From Posidonia oceanica (taxonomy: Eukaryota > Streptophyta > Magnoliopsida > Alismatales > Posidoniaceae), in the NCBI GenBank assembly GCA_037176725.1, contig JAZBRS010000035.1, positions 47,688,001 through 47,752,000 on the forward strand: a stretch of 64,000 nucleotides of DNA. Direction: 5' to 3'. Position 1 is the first letter of the stretch; each line of letters begins with the position of its first letter. This document shows, one piece after another, positions 50,401-61,898 of the stretch. A model generated the notes under the pieces. The model ran no database searches. It worked only from the letters and a program-made list of their open reading frames with translations, and was not told the DNA's origin. A program made the translations under genes and the position numbers.

Positions 50401-53346
50401 GGTCTCCTTCTCCGGCGCCGGCCGCTCTTCCTCCGGACACTCTGGCCAGCAGAGCGAGCCCCGGACCATTCCCAGAGCTCCGGACGATCGCCGACGTTGC
50501 CCTCCGCCCGACTGCGCATCCTCAGCCCCCCTGTGCCGACGGTCACGAGCTCCGGCATCTAGCTGCTACAGCGCTCGTCACCGTCGGCCGACACTGTGCC
50601 TTTATTTTTGCATTTATATGGTTTTTAAGTGAATATTGCATATTTGGTTTAAGTTTCTGTCATTTTACTTTCCAGTCCTTGTTTCATTTATTCTGCTTGG
50701 TTTTTAATTGAATACTATGCTAAATTGCATAATCTGTTTATAGTTTTCAATATTTGCAAGTAGATCCATTTACTGTGCTGTGCTGTTATAATATTTTGTA
50801 GTTTAGTCCACCTGTTTTCTTTTTTTGCACTTAAGTCCTGCACCAAGTCAGTTCATTTATTTACTCATATTTTACCATACTGCATTGCATCCTGGCCCCT
50901 TGCATGTTTTTATTTTTGCATTTAAGTCCCATGCACTGTTAGAACTTAGGATTATTTTTTATTTTTGCATACTGCATTGCATTCCAAGTCCCTGCATTTT
51001 TCTGTTTTTGCATTCAAGTCCATGCACTGTAGAAACTTAGGTTCTGATTTTTATTTTTGGTTGATGTATTGCATATTTGCCCCTCTGCTTTATCATATTT
51101 GCAGTTAGGTCCATTTTAAATGGACAGTAACTGTGCTGCATGCATTTTAACTTACTGCATTGCATTTTTAACCCCATATTTTCCAGAAATTGCACTGTGG
51201 TCCTGTCATTTAAATTTCAGAGCATGTTTTCCATACTAAATTGCATTTCCAGCCCCTACATGATTTCAAAACTACACTTAGGTCCCTGCATGCTTTAAAA
51301 AATCATGTGAAAAGACCATTTTGCCCCTAGGTTGCATTTTAGCTCCTATGTCTACCAAATTGCATACAGACCTTCCACTAGTACCCCCAGACTCCCCAGG
51401 ACCTTGTTTTCTCGAAAATTTGCATTTTAGACCCTAGATTTTTTCAAAATTGCACTCTGACCCCTTTTGGTTTCAAAATCTCTTTCAAAGCATACCTTCT
51501 TTTCAAAACACCTTTCTGAGCCTAGTTTTTTGCCAAATAGACCCTTGTCTTCCCCTGTTTTCAAAATCCTCTCCCGTGGAACCCTGTTTTCTGGGAAATT
51601 TGCATTTTTAGTCCCTCTTCTTTTTCAAAATACTTTCTGAAATCCTAGTTTTTTCCCAGCTTCTTTTCTTTACTTTTTCTTGCTTTTGCATGCATTCTGC
51701 ATCCTTTTAGTCTTGCATTTCAGCATCTTCTTGCACACACTTAGCACTTCTAGCTCCCTTTCACTTGGGAGGACCTTTTTGCACATCCCTAGGACCTCCT
51801 GAACACCTAGATCTGTTCTTCTCCCCTGTTCTGGCCCTTCTGCCTTGGAGCTGCGATATCTTCCAATCCGGCCGTTGGATCTTCTCAAGTGAGCTGCCCA
51901 GGCGACCGCAGTAAAGCATTCTTCAGCATAGACCAGACAGATTTCAGATCAGGCTCCCGGATTTCCAGGTATGTCCTCCTGAACCCCTGCATTGTATTCA
52001 TTTGCATGCCATCTGCACAGTTTTCCTTGTTTTCGCTTTCTGTCTCTTTGAGCATGTAGAATAGGACTTCCCCTTTCTGCTTGTCTATCCAAATCCTCGT
52101 TTCGCGTTTCTCTGTGTGTTTCGTGTTGCGTTCTCCCTGGATTTGCCACTTTATGTGACTTTCTTCCCCTTTTTCTACGATCCGATCGCATCGCGAGCTT
52201 TGGGCAGCATGCGAGACACACCGTGGAACGTTAGTGGGAAACAGTCGCAAAGAGGTGGTAATCCCTCCATTTGCCCCTTCTCCCCTCAGTAGGTCTTCAC
52301 ACCTACTCTGAGTGGTCCTAAACAGCGTTTGTTCTTATACACGCGTTGTCTTGCCTCCCCTTTGACCCCTTTTAATCTCTTTCTGCATTCTTGCATTTGC
52401 ATGGCTTTTTCCGAGGTTTTTGCTTCGCTGTTTTGGCACCGTTTTGCGTGCCCATCTGTTTTCTTGTCTCGTTTTGCGCACTGTCTTGCCTTCTCGTTCG
52501 TTTTGCGTGCCGGTTTTATTCTTTCGCCCCGTTTTGCGTACCATTCTGTTTTCTCGTCCTGTTTTGCGTGCCTTCCTGCTCTCTTGTCTCGTTTTGCGTG
52601 CTGCCTTGTTTTTCGCTCGTTTTGCGTGCCGGTTTCGCTCTTTTGCATCGTTTTGCGTGCGTTGTTCGCTTCCCGCCTCGTTTTGCGTGTTTCGCGCCGT
52701 TTTCTCTTGCATGTCGATCCCATTGCATGGTTTTCACGCTGTTTTGTTTTCTCGCTTGCATTTGCATATAGGGCTGTGATGCTTACTGCCTGGAGTTCTC
52801 ACGAGCTAGGTTACGCCTTGTTCGGAACACAGACAGCGCAGCTGAGCACTTAGAGAGCACGTTTACTTCCTTGCATTGTTTCTTCCCACTTAGAGCACTC
52901 CTTGAGCATTCATTTAGGCATTCATAGGCACATAGGCATTCAATCCTGCATCTTTCTGCGTATGCGAGCGTAAGCCTAGAAAGACCGATTTTCGGGCGTG
53001 TCGGGGGTGCCTAATACCTTCCCCGCACGTAACAGGAGTCCTTACCCTGTCTTTTGGCCCGCAATGACCGTACCGCCCTTATCCTAGGCTAGAGTCATCT
53101 CATTTGCATGTATTTGCATTTGTTTCCCTTTGCATTGCTTTGCTTTGCATTTATTGCTCGGTTTTGCGCGTTAATTCACGCATTACCCCGGTTTTCCTCG
53201 TCTTCCGTTAATAGACGTGGTGGCGACTTTGATTTGTCTTATCTTTCCTTTTTCTCCTCGATTTTAAGTGTTTTTCGAGTTGAGCCTCTTCCTCGGATCT
53301 CAATCGCCGCTAAATAGCGAGCCTGGTTCCGATCGGGATCGCTACA
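47470..53346 (+). mobile_element. 3' LTR of Main
   Basis: Same length and layout as the 5' LTR. Differences are mostly transitions, for example C to T in the fourth C of CACCCC and C to T in the PBS-like 11-mer near 53225. No indels were noticed. Confidence 0.97.
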
Positions 53347-53351
53347 CATAC
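53347..53351. repeat. Right target-site duplication of Main (CATAC)
   Basis: CATAC directly after the LTR end CTACA. Confidence 0.97.
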
Positions 53352-53483
53352 TCATCAATCTTTCTTTTTTTTTTACTTATAATTTAACTTATCATTAGAG
53401 ACAAATAAAGATAAATAAAGGAAAATAGAGTATGGAAAGGAAAAAGTCTTATTTACAAGTTTTAATTGAATTAACCATTGCCC
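53352..53483 (-). other. Element F sequence between its gag and the Main insertion
   Basis: AT-rich, with a run of T near 53366. Continues 25346 once Main and one TSD copy are removed. Confidence 0.6.
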
Positions 53484-56148
53484 TCAATCAGGTTCAGTGG
53501 AACTTCGCACCTCCCTTCCCAGATGAGGGGGCTTACCTGAGGGGTGACTGCGGAAGTCTGCCCCTGGCGTGTAGTAGTCAGGTGCTGGTGGTGCATATTC
53601 TTGTTTTTCCTTTGGTTTGCGCCCAGTCCTTGCTTTCAGAGGGTCAGAGTCGGACTCATTCTGACCCGTTCCAGGCAGTGTGCCCCTGGTGGCTTTGTCT
53701 TGGAGTGAGGCTATCAGATTTCCTCCTCCTTTTGAAGTGTGGCCATTGACGTGCTCTGTATTAACCTCTCCTTCATGATCACATTGTTCATGACTGCCCC
53801 TAGTGTGTCCTCTTGTAGGATCGGGCGGCTTGGGAGGAGGATCAACTCTTGCTTCTGCTGTTGGGAGCAGTGAGTTGAGTATGTCGTACCAGTCAGAGTC
53901 AGCATACTCATCATAGATGGGCGACTGGTTTTCTTCTTTTAAGTCCTGAAACATATGAGAGTCCATTGCCTTCTCATCGCACCAGTCCATGTCAGCATAC
54001 TCATCATAAGCGGGTGGCCAGTCTTCTTGGATCATGTCCCGAGAATTCAGAGTAGGTGTTGAGGGTGCCTTAAGATCAAGGTCCTCTTCGCTTGATGGGC
54101 TCTGTTCTGGATCCACTTGTATGCACAGGATGGTCGCAAACTCAGATCGAGCAGCGGATAAGATGATCTCTGCATCCGCATGAGCCACTCGATGGTTGAA
54201 AAAGGGCTCTTGATGTATCTGCATCACTTGTTGGTCCCCTTGAGTTGCTTTCAGTTTGGCTTTAAGCTCAGGCCACATGATTTCACCCTTGTCATTAAGA
54301 TTATGTATTTTATCTTTGATAGTGAAATAATCTTCAAGGGTGTGCCCATGGTTTTGATGATAAGGGTAGTGCTTAGACATATCGGCATTTGGAAAACTTG
54401 GCCTGGGTTCAGGGAGTCACAGATCTCCACTTTCAACCAGCATCTTGAATGTATCGGGGATCGATTCAGGAAGCGGAGGATAGCTTTGCCATTGAGGGCC
54501 CTTGTAGTTCCGCGGTGGAGGGACACTGTGGTAGCTCCCCTACCCTTGCTGTCGCCCTTGGTATGCATTATTTGTCCACCCTTGCTGGGCATGTACCGGG
54601 TAGTCAGGTGGCGGTTGTTGTTGATGCTGTATTGGCTGCACTAACTGCCCCTAGTACTGTGTTGGTTGCCCTTGGGTCAGAAACGATTGCCCAGACTGAT
54701 ATTGGGGGTTCCTTTGCCCCTTCTGCCTCTACTGAATTGAAAGTTGGGCTATGTCACCAGTGACGCCTTCAAGTGTATAGCTAGAGGTCTTCTTCTTGCC
54801 CCTTTCCTTCGGGTTCCATGAATGGTAGCTCTTCTTTGTGACGGAGGACTCTCGTAGCATGCTTGTACAGTTGAGGATACGTTTGAAGGTCACTAATCAG
54901 TAGCCCTGTTCTAAGTGCTCTTGTAGTGTTTCACGAAATGACCTCAACTGCCTGGCTCTTTAAGATGTAGCATTTGGACCTTGTAGCCATGTCTCTCCTT
55001 CTGCTTGCAAAAGTAGCAAACTCCTCATTAGGTTTCATTCTTTCAGCGAGGAGGTCGCTCAGTGTAGGCTCGTGCTGGATACGATGGCCATATTGGAGCA
55101 GAAATTTCTCTTGGACCATCTTGAAGCTACTGAGATCATATGCTGTGAGCATGTTGAACCATCCCAGCGCTTCTCCCTCTAAGCTCTTGAAGAAGAGGTA
55201 GATAGTAAGCCCATTGTCATACTGATAGGGTAGAGCATCCATAGTGAATGTGGCTAGATGGCCTCTTGGATCCTCTGTTCCACTGTATTTCCTCATCTTT
55301 GGCATTTTGAATCCAGGTGGAAGAACAAAATGAGGAAATTTAGAAGTGTCAAACCCTATTGGTGCTTTATGTGTAACCCCCGCCTCTATGAGTGCTTTTG
55401 AGATCATTCTTTTGATGTCCTATCCTGGCATGGCTTGTTGTCCCTGGTTCAGGTGCCCATGATTTTCGTGGAATGGTGGCGATAGAGGGTCATATGGTGG
55501 AGAGAAGGGTAGGGATTAATGTGGAGTGTAGTATGATTGTGTGTTAGCAGGAGGTTGTGGTGAGTGTGTTTTTCCGAGGTACTATGGTTGGTATGATGTT
55601 CCGGGGTATTGTGGTTGTTGGTAGGTTGTGTATGATGGCATGGTTTGATGCATGGAAGGATAGGTTGGCGTTGCGTGGTATTGTGCGAATGAATTTTGGG
55701 TAGGGAAATTTATAGTGGGGTTTAGTGGCGTGGTGTATGTGTGAGTGGGCGTGATTAGTGGGTTTTGGTGAGGGTTTAGGAAAGAAGGTTGGTTGACGGA
55801 TGAGGTTTGTAGGCTCCTAAATGAGGGATGGTGGTGCCGTGCCAAGAGTTGATAGATCTCATTAGTTGCTTCCTCAGACAGATAGGAAGCGGTCGATGTA
55901 GGCGGCACTACTGGAGAGGTTACTTCAGGAAGTGTGTGCGCAAACGAGGTACTCCATGTTTGGGAGTGGCTTACTCCTCTCTCTCCTTCAACTTCTTATG
56001 CAAAGTTGGGTGTTTCCAGCTCTTGTGCCTGTGAAGTTGAAGCTCTGTAAAAGAACCCATCTGGGCCTAGACTTGATTGTGCCATAGAGGTAGAGGTTGA
56101 GGCAGAGGTCATATTGATGCGCTCTTGATTTGGTCGATAAAGCTCCAT
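53484..56148 (-). pseudogene. gag of element F, decayed
   Basis: Read on the minus strand from ATG 56148 (MELYRPNQER). A stop TAA lies at 55996-55998. A Tyr/Gln/Pro-rich N-terminal region follows to 55582, with further stops to 55408. The capsid-like part (FKMPKMRKYSG...GHLATF...SLEGEALGWFNML) is open at 54931-55407, then a frame change and a Gln/Pro-rich linker. A zinc-knuckle-like stretch, HYPYHQNHGHTLEDYF, lies at the start of an open 298-codon part (53484-54380); both Cys of the usual C-X2-H-X4-H-X4-C read Tyr. The acidic C-terminal part has two YDEYAD repeats. The gag type differs from Main. No protease or RT follows. Confidence 0.82.
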
Positions 56149-56244
56149 TACAAGATTGTCTTTTAAATTATTACAGAAACTTAAAAAAGGAAATCACAGA
56201 CTCAATGACACTACTTAATATAGACTCGATGAAAGTAAAAATAA
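56149..56244. other. Breakpoint region between F (minus) and D (plus)
   Basis: Two gag genes in head-to-head orientation meet here without either 5' LTR or PBS. No repeat or TSD explains the join. Confidence 0.5.
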
Positions 56245-58110
56245 AACAGTAAACAGTTCCTGTTCTGGTGCAGCCCACCTGCGGTCCACTCTTCTCGTCC
56301 GACCCTTGAGGTTCCGGTGTAGCCTACCATAACTCAGCTCCTCACAGCTTTGGCGATGGGGGTGCCTTATTGGCCTCTTGCATCTGCATAGCACTTTGCA
56401 CAGCATGCAACTCCCTCATTTGGTGGCCAGTCTTTTGATTTGGCAGGAGCGCAGCACCCATATAACCCATTGCCTGGCACTGTGCCGGTGCAACAGCTGC
56501 AGGCTCCATACACTACACGTTACACTACACAGCATGCCTTTTACTCATCTCCTTTGCATCAGGTTTAGGCTTCTGCATACGCATCACTACACTTTACACC
56601 CTCGCACGGGTATGCTGGCCCTCAAGCTACAACACCAGGTGGCGTGATGGTGGATCCGGAGGAGCGCCTTCACGCGACCCACACAGCATACGTTGTCCCT
56701 GACCTTGCTGCCTCACCACCTGTGGTAGCCAATCCAGACCCCATCAATGACAGGATGGACGTCTTGGAGAAAGCACTACGTCTAGTGTGGGGCACGGACC
56801 GCCAGTCTGCCAATTTGGAGAACTTTGTCTCTTTCCAGAGGCAATACTCTCGACGAAGTTCCTCATCCTGAAATTCGAAAAGTACAACGGTAGAGGCTGC
56901 TCTATCTCCCATCTGAAAGCATACTATGGAGACCTTCCTCAGCTCCAGCGTGACGACAGGCTCCTGATTCGTTTGTTCCAGAATAGTCTGACTGGCTCCA
57001 CGCTCAAGTGGTTCACTTCCCTTGATATGGCCGTAATCCAGAGTTGGAACGACCTTTCCTAGGCTTTTCTTGGGCAGTATTCTTTCAATCTCGACTTGAT
57101 CCCTAAGCGAGCGGATCTTGTCGCCATTCGGTAGAGGCCCCAAGAGCCACTTGGGGAGTATGTCGGTCGCTGGCATTCCGTAGCCGCCCAGGTCAGAGAT
57201 AGACCTTCCGAGGAGGAGTCTATTGACATGATCATCAAGGGGCGCAACTAGCGATTGGGGGACTGCTTAGCATTCAATCAATCACTAGCTTTGCATCGCT
57301 GATTAGGGTTGGCACTCGCGTGGAAAGCTCACTGCGAAGTGGGAATTTCCCCACGCTTGCTGTAATAGCTGGGCAGACCGTTAACGACTTCAGCAACAAT
57401 CTTTGCGATGGCACCCGCAACAGAGACCCCACTCTCGGCTACTCCAAACAGCATGATATCTCGTACATCGAACCTCCCGAAGAACCTGCCTATGCAGCAA
57501 GTCAGCTAGACCCTTTTCCGCTAATGCACACACCTAACTATGCACCCACTGCACACACTACCATCGTCGAGCCCGTGCATCACGTCGCACCCGCTCGGCA
57601 AGGACTCCATCTAGGGCAAAGACAACCTCGTTGGACTGAGTGTGATTACACCCCTCTGCCCGAACCACTGAGCGTCATCTTCCCTCAAGTTGAGTTGCTC
57701 CTGAGACTCCTGGCTATCCGTCCGTCACTGACCCCTCTTCCGTGGTGGCACGATACAGATCAGTTCTGCAGTTTCCATCGGGCCACTTGGCACTCGACGG
57801 ATGACTGCCTCACTCTCCGAGATGTCGTTCAGCGCCTGATCGATCGCAGGATCATCAGCGTTGACGAGCAGGAGGCTACACAAACACATACACCTGCACT
57901 TGCACTCATACACCCTAGTGTAGCTGGCCCTCCCTCTTTCGAGCCTGCAGGTTTCACAGTTGCCAGAACCTCGGGGGTCTACCCCAGTCTTCTCTGAGTC
58001 TAGCTCTACCCTGGTGGATCCTTTCGATCCCATCGGCACAATCTCCTCTTCCTACATTTCCCAGTTCACCCAAGGGACACTCGTAGGCACAACGGTAGAA
58101 TCAACAACAA
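56245..58110 (+). pseudogene. gag of element D (Main-type), decayed
   Basis: Aligns with Main gag from about residue 5 to past the zinc knuckle. Conserved: FAQHATPSFGGQ, MVDPEE..HATHTAYV, NDRMDVLEKALRLV, FEKYNGRGC..SHLKAYYGDL, LLIRLFQNSLTGSTLKWFTSLDM, CSFHRATWHSTDDC. Lesions: TAG at 56389, 56566, 57060 and 57132, each where Main has Gln; a 1-nt loss near 56811; and a second frameshift near 57250. The zinc knuckle keeps C, H, H and C. The match fades near 58110, after which three 30-bp repeats (AGCTCTAGTGCTCCC) run to about 58230. No protease, RT or integrase follows. Confidence 0.88.
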
Positions 58111-58470
58111 AGCTGATCGTGCAACTTTCCAGGTCTGTATCTCTTTCAACCTCGGCAGCTCTAGTGCTCCCTGCACTACCATCAGTAGCTCTAGTGCTCC
58201 CCGCACTGCCCTCAGTAGCTCTAGCAACCCAGTGCTCCCCGCACTGCCGACACAGCCTCCGCCGACAGCGCCAACAGCATAGGAGCAGACCCAGCACCTC
58301 CCTCTCGAGGTTGCTGACAGGTACGTCCCTCTTACTCTCTCTTTTATTTCTTGTGTTGTCTTTTCATTTTTTGTCATTTTGTTTTGTGTTTTCTCGTTTG
58401 TTAGAAAACCCATAAAAATATAGAACACTTGAAAACTTAAAAAACATGCATTTCCCTTTTTCACACACCG
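58111..58470 (+). other. End of the D gag region
   Basis: AGCTCTAGTGCTCCC repeats, a perfect donor-like CAG|GTACGT at about 58319-58326, then T-rich sequence. Not recognised as coding. Confidence 0.4.
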
Positions 58471-58640
58471 GGCTGGCAGCCCTAACTGCCCGGTTGACGC
58501 TCGTCACGTCGTCTACCCCCTTTTGCACACCTGGCTGGCAGCCTTAATTGCCCGGTGGTAGGTTCGTCAACCTACCATCTTGCACATATCTGCCACTTCT
58601 TGCACATATCTGCCACTTTTCTGCACATATCTGCCATTTC
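58471..58640 (+). repeat. Hairpin modules and TTGCACATATCTGCC repeats in D
   Basis: GGGCTGGCAGCCCTAACTGCC modules (GGCA/TGCC) at about 58480 and 58533, GACG/CGTC at 58496-58510, GGTAGG/CCTACC at 58557-58576, then three to four copies of GCACATATCTGCCACTT. Confidence 0.8.
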
Positions 58641-60085
58641 CCGCATGCATAGATCATTTCATACTTTCTGAAAAAGACAAAAGCATCAAAAAAATTGAAA
58701 TATGCAAAAGCAACAAAAACATGCTTTCTTTTTCATCGATTTTCCCTCTTTATGTTTTCTAAAAGAAAAACCATAAAAACCACAAAACCCATAAAGCCCA
58801 AAACATGTGTAAAACCCACAAAACACATAAACATTTGCATAATCCCAAAAACCCGACTTTGGACAAGGAGCAACGCCAAGAGGATGCCAAGCATCGACAA
58901 ACTCAGGCAGAACTCACCCGAGCAGCGCCATCTCATTGCATGTGGCCATAGAGTGAGACTGAGAGCAGAAGAGAACATCTAGCAGAGTTTCAGGACTCCA
59001 GAAGCGAGATCCACCTTATCAAGAGAGTCCACCAGGCATGGAGAGGACCAAAGCAGAACAGAACATCACCAGAGGCTGCCTGTACACATTGCGGAGGCTG
59101 AAGGTGTATGCCGATCAGCCAAACTCTTAACACCTCATTAGGGACTGCTACCCCAAGAGGGCGAAGACATGCATATCCAAAAGAATAGAGATCATGTGAG
59201 AAAAAATATGATAACATGATATGCATGCTGAGCATAAAAGAAAAATGAAGACAAAAGTTGAAGAAAGAAGGCGCTCATGAGAGGAGTGACTCGGACGAGC
59301 GTCGAAGCCCCCTCAGCTTCCAACTCCAAGCGCCACACTGGCAACTGCACGGGATACCTTATTAGGAGGACCTGGCCCCACCCTCTGAGCACAGCAGCAT
59401 GCTCGAATCCCTTGTGCAGATAATAGCTCTACATCCCTGGCAGGCTAGATGCAACTCCAGTCACTCATGAGGGGAAAAAAAATCAATCCGAGCGCGTCAA
59501 AAGCGGTAGTTAGTCCCCAAGAGGTTAAGACGGAGGCTACGAAGCTACATCCAACGCTTCTGCTACCCACATGTAGCCAAAGGCTATACTCTAGAAAGTT
59601 AAGGCCTCATCCTGAGCCATGAGTGAGAATGAGAGCCACCGACCACAACTCAGCATGGCATTGCGCGAGGATTGAGTCCCCTGAGTTTAAAATGGAGAAG
59701 CATCCTCTCGGTAGCGGCTGCTTTGAATCCTAAGCCACTAAAAATATGCATGCATAATAATTTACCTTTCCTTCTCCTTGTTTTCGAAAACTGGAGTCAA
59801 GGACGAGCACCTTTTGCCTGACCCCTCTCAGAGGCTCCGTGCTTTTCAAGTTTTGGCCCCCACCGCGTTGGGAGGTCAGTGATGACCGGCGTGTACCTCG
59901 TTTGTCATCCCGTGAAGCTACGATGCACGCCCACTCTGAGACCATTGCACACCCACCACGATGGGTCCCCTTGTTTTCCTTCTTGTATCCCTCGTGCTTT
60001 CTTTGCATTTGCATCGCACCTATCCATTGCATCCCCCACCGGCATTGCACAACGCACGGTGAGCCCTTACATCCATCTCATGCAT
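58641..60085 (+). other. D internal region without recognisable gene
   Basis: Short frames between 58850 and 59130 look like decayed coding sequence (charged, Gln-rich) but match nothing I know. TGAGGGGAAA motifs near 59467 recall the pol-to-PMD linker of Main. Nothing else supported. Confidence 0.4.
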
Positions 60086-60770
60086 CTGGCCGGCAGCCCT
60101 AACTGCTCGGTTGACATCCGTTATCCTGTCTAGTTTTTCATGTTTATCCGGGCTGGCAGTCCTAACTGCTCGGTTGATGCCCATCAAAATGTCTTTATCG
60201 GGCTGATAACCCTAACTATTTGGCGATGAGTCCGTTAACTCACCATCGGGCTGGTACCTCTAACTACTCGGTCGACAAACTTGTTAGTTTTGTCTCCACT
60301 TTGCATTTTGATGCCATGGGCGCTTCGGCTGTCCCCTGGTATCGTTCATCGATACCAGGGGCATCTTTATTTTGCTGCCCCATGATATCCCATCTCCATC
60401 TGCATCGGGTTGACTTCCCCAACTGTTACGGGAGCGTTTACGGACCTCTGCCACACCTTCGGGTATGGCATTCCTGTTGCATTCGTGGTTATAAGTCGTC
60501 CCACTTGTCACCACCTCTCTTGCCTGGCAGGCTCGTTGGCCTATTAATGCCTTTGATACTAGGTGCGTCTGGCAACCCCTTGAAATCATCTCACCCCCAT
60601 TCGGGCTGATAGCCCTAACTATCCGGCGATGAGTCCGTTAACTCCTCATCAGGCTGATAGCCCTAACTATCTGGTGATGAGTCCGTCAACTTCTCATGGG
60701 GCCGATATTCCCTAACTATCTGCGATAGGTCCGTTAACTTATCACCCATTCGTCGTAGTGTAATAACATT
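60086..60770 (+). repeat. Hairpin cluster in the D 3' UTR
   Basis: CCCCTGGTATCG (60333-60344) pairs with CGATACCAGGGG (60350-60361) and runs into AGGGGCATCT (60357-60366). GATAG/CTATC at 60608-60623 and GATGAG/CTCATC at 60628-60650 are followed by further GATA..TATC and GATAGG..CTTATC pairs to 60740. Same grammar as A and Main with other stem bases. Confidence 0.87.
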
Positions 60771-60779
60771 CTGTTACAT

Positions 60780-61500
60780 GGCATTAGCATTTCATCATTA
60801 CACGGACATCGTGCGCTTAGGATTCGAATCCCTGGCTCGCGTATTGCTTAAGGTTACATCCTCGGCACCCACAAGACTTATGCAGCTTGCTGGCTCTGGA
60901 TGGCGCCCACAGTAGTGCGCAGCCTCGGGAACATTTTCTCGGTTCCGCGTGCCCAGCGTTCCACTATTTATACACTGCATTTCATTGCATCTTCATTGCA
61001 TAACATCATGTAACTTCCTTGTATCCTCCGTAAAGTCAGTCCTAGTATTGCATTTCATCATCACACGGACATCGCGCACTTAGGATCCGAACCCCTGGCT
61101 CGCGTATTGCTTAAGGTAACATCCTCGGCACCCGCAGGACTTTCGCAGCTTGCCAGCTTTGGATGACGCTTGCAGTAGTGTGCAGCCTCGGGATTGTTTT
61201 CTTGGTTCCACGTGCTCGGCGTTTCACTGTGCATACACTGCATTTCACTGCATAACATCTCATACATCGCACCCTTATTGCGTTGCTACTTCTCTGTAGT
61301 CATTACACCAACTTTTGCCTTCCGTTTTCCCGAACATGGCATACTTAGGAAATCGAATCCCTGGTATGTGCATTGCTAGGAGACGTCCTCAGCACTCGCA
61401 GCTCTGTGAAGCTTGCCTGCTTTGAATGACGTTCGCGGTAGTGCACGACCTAGGATAGCTTCCTTGGCATTATGTGCCCGCCACCGCATGCACATCCACC
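60780..61500 (+). repeat. Three copies of an approximately 264-bp tandem repeat in D
   Basis: The phrase GAATCCCTGG recurs near 60827, 61090 and 61355 with matching flanks (TCCTCGGCACCC, CAGTAGTG.GCAGCCTCGG). The third copy is the most diverged. GATTCGAATCC recalls a tRNA B box, but no tRNA fold is present. Confidence 0.85.
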
Positions 61501-61849
61501 ACACCTTACATTTGACGACAAGTTCGTGCTGAGGCCACTTGGCCCAGCGCACTTTCACCGCATGGCTACTAGGCCCGGTGAGCTTGTTTTTCCCTCGTGC
61601 TGAAGCCACTTGGCCCAGCGCACTTAAAATCATCTGGCTTTCCCTAAGTACTGCCCGATGGTGCCCCCTACACCACGTGTATGCATCGCCCGTTTTTCCC
61701 CCAGAGGAGTACAGTGCAATGAGCATTAGTGTAGACATCACATCTACATCAGCACCGTGCACTAGTCTTTGCATTGGCACAGCATCTTAGTGTTCGCATG
61801 CATCTGCATTCGACAACGAGTCATGATTTTTGGTGCATCCACCGAGTAA
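61501..61849 (+). other. D segment before the PPT
   Basis: Two copies of GCCACTTGGCCCAGCGCACTT (61536 and 61606, approximately). The last 80 bases resemble the conserved pre-PPT stem-loops of A and Main (GGTG/CACC). Confidence 0.5.
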
Positions 61850-61898
61850 CCTTGAGCAACGGCCTCGGTCCCCAAGACCTCGCTCAGGGAGGGGCATC
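61850..61898 (+). promoter_or_regulatory. Polypurine tract with stem-loop, element D
   Basis: CCTTGAGC (61850-61857) pairs with GCTCAGGG (61882-61889) with one G-T pair; AGGGGCATC follows and ends at the LTR start 61899. Confidence 0.85.

Larger units (their letters stand above)
25347..53346 (+). mobile_element. Main: complete 28,000-bp Ogre/Tat-like Ty3/gypsy retrotransposon
   Basis: Two LTRs at 25347-31223 and 47470-53346 (5877 bp each, constant offset 22123), a TSD CATAC, a tRNA-Arg PBS, a gag-pro-RT-RH-aRH-IN frame, a PMD-like ORF downstream of pol, a repeat-rich 3' UTR and a PPT. By eye about 30 base differences separate the LTRs, near 0.5%, and there is no net indel. At a grass rate of 1.3e-8 per site per year that is roughly 0.2 million years, an estimate only. 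It lies inside element F, between the F gag and the F 3' LTR. The order matches the Tat side of the lineage (extra ORF after pol) rather than classic Ogre (extra ORF before gag), while the large LTRs are Ogre-like. Confidence 0.97.

Noticed and set aside
53484..54380. F ORF as a functional host protein
   Set aside because: It is the C-terminal part of a gag: degenerate zinc knuckle, same orientation and frame context as the capsid-like ORF upstream, inside an LTR element.
60826..60837. tRNA gene (B-box-like GATTCGAATCC)
   Set aside because: No acceptor stem, D arm or anticodon arm can be drawn around it.
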